From Anastatus disparis (lineage: Eukaryota > Arthropoda > Insecta > Hymenoptera > Eupelmidae), in assembly GCA_017163975.1 (NCBI GenBank), contig JAFFSR010000251.1, forward strand, positions 3,658,001 through 3,722,000: 64,000 bases of DNA. Reading direction: 5' to 3'. The notes under the pieces are model-generated. The model did not search any database, had not been told where the DNA came from, and saw nothing but the letters and a program-made list of their open reading frames with translations. The translations under genes and the position numbers were made by a program. This document shows, in pieces, positions 58,345-64,000 of the stretch. Positions within the stretch are counted from its first letter, which is position 1. Every line of letters starts with the position of its first letter.

Positions 58345-60010
58345 TAAGCCAAGGAATATTGCTGTTGGTATTAAAGGACTCGAAAGTGAAATTTCATTTA
58401 TCGTCTATGCGAGTATGAAATTAGTTATTTATCAACTTTAAAAATAATCAAATTTTAAATTATAAAACTAGAAATAGTTTTCTAATTTTTTAGAGTTGAA
58501 ATTTATTAATTTATAATACATTATGCAATTAGGGAGTAAATTTATATATGGTTACGATGATTCATAGGAGAAATAAATTTTGGCTTCTATATTGCAATCA
58601 TTTTTCAAATAAATATTCACCATTATTGTTAAAATGAAAATAAAATTTTTAAATTTAAACATTGTTAATTTTATTTTTTAAATATTTATTTAGAATAGTA
58701 TTTTCAAATTCGAATTCACGTTGATAGGTATTATAAAAAAAATTCTATTCACATTAATTTTTATAAAACAAAAAATTTTGACTAAAATTTTCTGTCAATA
58801 TGGAAACGAATTTTCATAACGCCATAACATTTGATATTTTTGGCATTCAAATAACGCGGAAGCAAAGCTCAGCAAAAGTGTTGTTCGCCAAGATAAAAAA
58901 TAAAAAAAAAGAAGCGAAAAAATAAGCTTAACAATACACTTGCAGGAAGTATCCTGGGAAAAGATCGGCTTCCCTCCTTTAATTCTTTGCATTCTAATTT
59001 CGCGTAAGAGTGAAATGAAACTGTCAGTCACACGCATGGAGAAAGGAGAGGAGGAGAAAAAGAAGAAGAAAGAAAGAAAAAAAAAATATCTCTGCATAAG
59101 TCTCGGGAATACGTTTAAACAATGGTATAACGGCACTATCTCGCATGGTCTCTTCTCTCTATCTTAGCATAAATTTTTTTTTTTCAACATTAGACACACC
59201 GTTCTCTTTTGCTCGCTCGATTCTAATCTCGCGTGTATAATAATTTACATAAAGCCAATTAATATGCTTTAAAATTTAACAGAACATTTGTCATGCTTAT
59301 ATTTTCCAAACGGCTATGAACGCATGGTTTATTGTTATTATCATTATGGTTCGTAATAGAGATTTATCTTACGATTGCAGACATATAATTAAATTATTTA
59401 AAAAAATAGTTCAAGATATTAAATTTTTCTCGGTAAGTTTTTCGTTATTTTTTGCTTAAAGAATTTTACTAAAACGCTTTACTTGTAGGTAGCTTTTAGT
59501 TTCACGAGGTTAATGTACATAATAGTTATATGCATTAGAGTTAAGAATATAATACACGTTAAAGTTTAAGACCTTAGCATATTTTTAAAAATGCTTTTTA
59601 AAATATTTGATTTTTCCATTTAATATAAATAATACATAATAACAGTTATTATGTTATAACATTATGAATTTTTTAAACAATGATAAATAATGTTAAAAAA
59701 ATGTATAAATCCCATAAACAAGAGCTTTAAACACGGAACGATTAAAAATTTATCTAACTGTTTGACATTACTATCTAAACATCATCTTTGCGCACGTAAA
59801 ATCTTGACTTACAAACTTTTAAAGATTTTCCAAAGAAAATTACATGCAATCATGAAAGAGAGAGAGAGAGAGAGAGAGAAATAAAAGTAAAAGAGAAAGA
59901 TTAATGTCAGTTGGTAGAATTTTAACCTATTGTGCCTATCTTAATTAACTTTATCTTATAACGTATCCACACAAGCGACTAAGAACAAAAGTCACGCCTT
60001 TCGCATACGT
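58345..60010. other. non-coding stretch
   Basis: A/T-rich with a G+C-richer, purine-rich patch at 58850-59170 and a (GA)n tract at 59855-59882. The frames at 58795-59136 (minus) and 58940-59167 (plus) overlap the same tract and are unconvincing. Confidence 0.5.
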
Positions 60011-60124
60011 GAATATGCTATATATACGTATACGTGTATGTATAACGTTAGTGCTAGTGTAACATACATTAGAAAGTTGTATGCTTTTAGTGTGACGTTA
60101 CCAAGCGAGAGGGAGAAGCGTTAG

Positions 60125-60349
60125 ATGAAAAAAGACAGATTGTTAATTGCTACCCTATGCCAGCTAACTACTTACTTGTTGTTATGTTACCGCGTCTACG
60201 GAATTATGCAATGCCCTCGAGGAGTGCGTGTACCTTTGAACTCAAGAGATGTGCTCGAGTTGCACGGGTTATTTCTTTTTTTTTTCGCATGCGAAAATTT
60301 TCACTTATTTTTTTTTTGTATCTTATTTGATTGTATACGTGTTTTGGTA
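60125..60349 (+). CDS. candidate first coding exon with signal-peptide-like start
   Basis: An ATG at 60125 opens a frame whose start looks like a secretion signal: Met-Lys-Lys-Asp-Arg, then a hydrophobic core (LLIATLCQLTTYLLLCY), then a polar segment (PRGVRVPLNSRDVLELHG). After that the frame becomes Phe-rich read-through of a T tract. A donor-like TTG|GTAAGG occurs at 60350. A TATA-like GCTATATATACG lies near 60016-60027, about 100 bases upstream. These features together resemble a 5' exon of a secreted peptide gene, but the Phe-rich half argues against the full length being coding. No homologue is recognised. Confidence 0.17.
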
Positions 60350-60354
60350 AGGTG

Positions 60355-61850
60355 ATTGTCAATTTTAGAAATAAAAATTTTATGTTTCAAAAGTTTTAAT
60401 TATTTGATATAATTTTTTTTTATTGTTGTGGGAAATTAAGAGGTAAGAAGTGTGATATTCGAAAAAATTTTCTTTTTAGCGTGGAGTGATGATTTCGAAA
60501 CAAGTTATAATTACAGCGTTAACATTTTAATAAAAAATAATAATAATAATGAAATGCATACTTATGTATCTTATGAAAATATTTTGTTAAAGCTTTTGAA
60601 AAAATAATACAGAAATTTTTAAAAAATTCTGAAAAATATTTATGAATAGTTTTATAAGAGATTTTCATATATAAAAATTTTATGCATGAAATCCTATGTA
60701 AAATCTTGGGAATTTTAAATTTTTTGTTAGGATCTTCGTAAAATTCAAACATTATTTATATAAAAATATTTTCGTAATAGATTTACTTGCATGAAAAATT
60801 CATTAATTTATCTAAATTTATTAGCCTTTTTCAGTAATTCTGAAAAAATTCAATTTCAGTAATATTTAAACAATAAAACAGTGATTCTTAATTGGAATAA
60901 TTTTTTTTATTCTTTTGTAAAAATAAAAAAAATAGTACAATAATGAATGTTCATAAAACATTTTATACCTTCAAAATAAATCTTTTTTTTTTCTTGTTAG
61001 TTTAAACTACTCTCCAATCACTATAAAAACAGCTAATAAAATTCAAATGATATCAAAAACTTTTAATCGCATCGATATTGAATCTGAAAATCGACCAAAT
61101 AAAATTAAAATATTTGTCCCGTATATATAACCAAGCTGATATGAAAATAGTTTACCTGTCAATTTCTTCGATTAATACGCAAACACAGAGCGCGCGTACT
61201 CGGCGTTTTATCTGACAAAGTTTTGATGTCTCAGCTTTCAGTTAGAAGGTTTATATTCACGATGTCGTCAACGGATGACATCGTTTAAAGCTGAGCCATG
61301 CTATTTTAGTAAAATATATATGTATACATATATATATATGTGTATCTGTATGTGTGTGTGTGTGTCTGTAAGCTATTGTCACCGTCACAGGATTTCTATT
61401 ATCTTGATTATAGGCAGAAATCCTTGAGGTACTTGCGCTCGACGAATTTGGAAAGTTGGAGAAACGGCTGCTACTATCACGAAGTTTCGATATCCTAGTG
61501 AAAGAGAGAGAGAGAGAGAGAGAGAGAGAAGGAGAGCTTGCAAGCTTTACCCAAAAGCTATTAGCATTTATAGTGCAAAGTTTCTAGGGCGTTAAATCCA
61601 CTCGGCCGCGCGTTTCTTCGGCACACACAACTGAACGACTTGTACCTTAGAACCTTATAAACTAGAACGTGATTTCATTTTTTTTTTAACCCCCTTGTTC
61701 CTCTCTTTCTCTAGTCGCACAGAATGATTGCTTTCAACATCTTACATTTTGTCAAACTAACGGATTACTTCGGAGCAGTTCGAAAAATTTATTATCCGAC
61801 ACTTTGGAACACTTGTTTTTTATAGTTTTTAATACATTAGCTCGAAATCT
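60355..61850. other. non-coding stretch with a G+C-richer island
   Basis: A/T-rich to about 61140. The island at 61180-61740 holds a (TG)n run near 61350, a (GA)n run (61503-61529) and complex sequence between. GTAAGA at 60441 follows AAGAG but lacks an adjacent acceptor. The minus-strand frame 60519-60752 is Lys/Phe-rich. No gene is supported. Confidence 0.5.
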
Positions 61851-61854
61851 CATT

Positions 61855-62110
61855 GAAAATTGAAGTTTCAACGGAAACTATTTATTAGAATATAGATTGG
61901 CATTCTAAATAAAATGAAATTAAAAAGTGACCTCGTAACTTTATTAGTCTAGACGTGATATGATTAATTTTCATCTTATGATGTCGATTAACTATTTAAG
62001 TTTTTTTTAGACTCATAGACACAATTATAATAAGATCACTTTACTCTAGATACGTGTGAAAAGTAACTATGACGTGTGAATACTCTATTGTACGTACTAG
62101 TTTAATGTCG
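61855..62110 (+). repeat. ~250-bp interspersed repeat, copy 2
   Basis: Direct-orientation counterpart of 57254-57500, about 4.6 kb downstream, with scattered substitutions and small indels (for example an extra ACTCATAG before ACACAATTATAATAA). Confidence 0.85.
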
Positions 62111-62114
62111 GCAG

Positions 62115-64000
62115 TAGCTATTGTGTTTTAAATAATCATTATTATTTTGATCATCGATTTTATAAAAACTGTCATAAGTTAATAAATAATCATGTGATTG
62201 ATTTATCACTGCAATAACAAAACTATTTACAGCCCAAATAAGTACACGGAGAGAATTTTTCCATAAAAATTACGTTTACTGTCATTATAGCTACTAAGAA
62301 CTCTACATTTATAATTAATAATTAAAACATGAATTCAAATTCAATGTGTAATTCTAATATGAATAATTGCAAATTTGAAGTGTATAATAATAAATTGATA
62401 ATATGACACGTGTATTGTTAGTCTATGTCAAATTACAGTTTAAAAAGTTAATTAATTTGCAAATAAAAATTTTTAAGCATTTAATTTTAACGGAGCTATT
62501 AATTTCCATAAAATTTAGCGAGTAACATAATTTTTGTACCGAGAACCTTTTAAAACTTCAACGGATAAAAAAAAAAGGAGCTGTACCGACCAAAAATGAA
62601 AAAAAAGACTGGCAGTAAACTTTTGTAAATTGGCAATTTTGACCTCTATTTAATATCGAGCAAGTAACTTTATACACCCCAAGCACTATTTACCGTCCCT
62701 ATGCATTTATGCAAAAAAGAATTACAAGGAAAAGAAAAAAAAATTTGCATAACGAGTGTCCGCGAGTCAGTTTTTTTTTTATCTTGTTGAAAATAGAAAA
62801 AAAAAGGAGAAAAGAAAAAGATAACGAACGGTGAGCAGAGTTGCATTTTTTAATTTAAAAATAATGAGAATTTTTTTTTGGTATATCAAGTAGTTAAACA
62901 AATATAGTTTTGCAACATATATTAAACAGAATACATTATAATATGTGTATAACTTTTTGGTTTTGGACGCGCGGAAGCTTTAAAGCCAGTGACGCAAGAG
63001 TAAAATTACGCGTATACAGTAGAGAGAGAGAGAGAGTGAGAAAGACGAGAGTGACGAGTCTCAAGGGAAATTCACCTAAGTTTACTTAATGGAATTATAA
63101 AGAGCTTCGTACGTAGCCCAGGGTGCCAAAGCCAAAAACTCTTTCTTTCTCTCCTTTTCACCTCTTTCTCTCTTGTATTTTGTAAATGTGACGAAATTCT
63201 ATTTAAAATTGTAATTTATGTGCCAAAGTGCGCATATACAACAAAACACAAAGAGAAAAATTACGGTTAATTCACCGCTGAGAATTTGATAAATAAGAGC
63301 ATAGAGCCTTAAAGGCTATTTATTTTAAAAGATGTTGCATAATTAATGTTAAAGTTGCTCATTAAGCTACAGAATTGTAACGTTAAACATTGTAAATGAA
63401 TTATCGTTGTTAACATTGTTTTGTTAATAAATATTTATTATTTGACGAAACTTACATAAAGTGTACTTGATCCTCAACCGATTTTATTGCAGACTATATT
63501 TGTTTTGAATTTACTTCTAAAATAATATTAGTTCCCGAAATCATAACTTTGGAAACTTTATGTCGACGTGAATTTTATGAGCATAATTGAAAATGATAAT
63601 TAGAAAATTTAATAAGCTTCTTAAATAGTTGAAAAATTACTCGAATTATGAATATTTATTGGTTTATTTGCGGAGACTTTAAATTTTAGGTAATTTTACA
63701 TTAATTTGGAAATTTACAGGGAGGGATCCTGGTTTTATGTAAAAATAATTATTAATTTTCAAATTAACAAAATTTTTTGCTTTTGGTTGAAGAAAGGTTA
63801 TATGTCCTTTGTGGCCGAAGAAATATTGTATGTTTTTTGTGCTTTCAGAAAGATCGCAATCGAAACAAAGTTATTATATAGATATCAGTAATAATCAATA
63901 ATTATTATTTTTTTTTTGATTTTATGACTAACTTGAGGTAAAATTATTTTGTTTTATTTTAATTGAATTCACTCATTACTAAAAATTTTTAGAATAATAA
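62115..64000. other. non-coding stretch
   Basis: TA|CACGGAGAGAATTTTT at 62243 matches the left end of the MITE at 21447, but no right end was found. 62461-62510 resembles the start of the 57254 repeat. A G+C-richer patch with a GA tract lies at 62940-63180. A strong acceptor-like sequence (TGTTTTTTGTGCTTTCAG) ends at about 63848, followed by a short open segment and stops. No gene is supported. Confidence 0.45.

Noticed and set aside
63700..63893. 61-codon frame and a strong acceptor near 63848
   Set aside because: The pyrimidine tract and CAG look good, but the following open segment is only about 13 codons and there is no poly(A) evidence inside the window.
1..64000. CRISPR arrays, bacterial operons, rRNA genes, telomeric TTAGG arrays, viral insertions
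   Set aside because: I looked for regularly spaced short direct repeats, dense coding, rRNA-like G+C-rich blocks, pentamer telomere repeats and viral-type ORFs, and saw none.

Overview
This window is A+T-rich, repeat-laden animal nuclear DNA, most likely from an arthropod and possibly a hymenopteran. By eye it is about three-quarters A+T, with long poly-A/T runs, many (TA)n, (TG)n and (GA)n tracts, and short fossil transposons. No operons, ribosome-binding sites or long open frames are present. Nearly all long ORFs are low-complexity read-through of T-, AT- or GA-rich DNA. The species assignment is inference from composition and repeat type. No protein-coding gene can be called securely. The window looks like intergenic DNA or the interior of one or more very large introns.

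Layout. 0-10 kb: A+T-rich DNA with one possible recursive splice site (1433/1434), a minus-strand splice-signal cluster (4427-4481), a tRNA-derived SINE with an inverted SINE fragment (4920-5163), and several perfect hairpins or palindromes (5933-5969, 7183-7211, 7607-7628). 10-20 kb: a possible 57-nt exon (10306-10362), a second SINE (11766-11957), two G+C-richer islands (13.1-13.7 and 14.5-14.86 kb), a compound fold-back block (16942-18014) and a TA-flanked MITE (19404-19673). 20-30 kb: a possible 54-nt exon (20375-20428), two MITEs (21447-21729, 23057-23280), a cluster of NRF1/Ewg-like sites (27746-27807), a minus-strand recursive-exon candidate (28040-28094) and the most protein-like anonymous ORF (28430-28763). 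30.3-33.9 kb: the best-defined object, a 3,559-bp element bounded by two nearly identical 645-bp inverted repeats. It encloses a degenerate GATGG-type minisatellite and a broken tnp2-like transposase fragment with an 18-bp perfect hairpin inside the reading frame. 34-46 kb: large (TA)n tracts, a 16-nt microexon candidate with textbook splice signals (38877-38892), a third SINE (39785-39970), and a Helitron-like region with a GT microsatellite, ten diverged ~163-bp tandem units and a hairpin-CTAG terminus at 45770. 46-64 kb: mostly A+T-rich DNA with a second fold-back copy (55709-55902) inverted relative to the one at 17 kb, a 250-bp sequence present twice in direct orientation (57.25 and 61.86 kb), and two weak exon candidates (58165-58250, 60125-60349).

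The parts do not form a pathway. The repeats are a resident mobile-element community, and the G+C-richer islands with GAGA tracts may be regulatory. The small exon-like units are hypotheses that RNA-seq could settle quickly. Every coordinate was read by eye, so boundaries may be off by a few bases.
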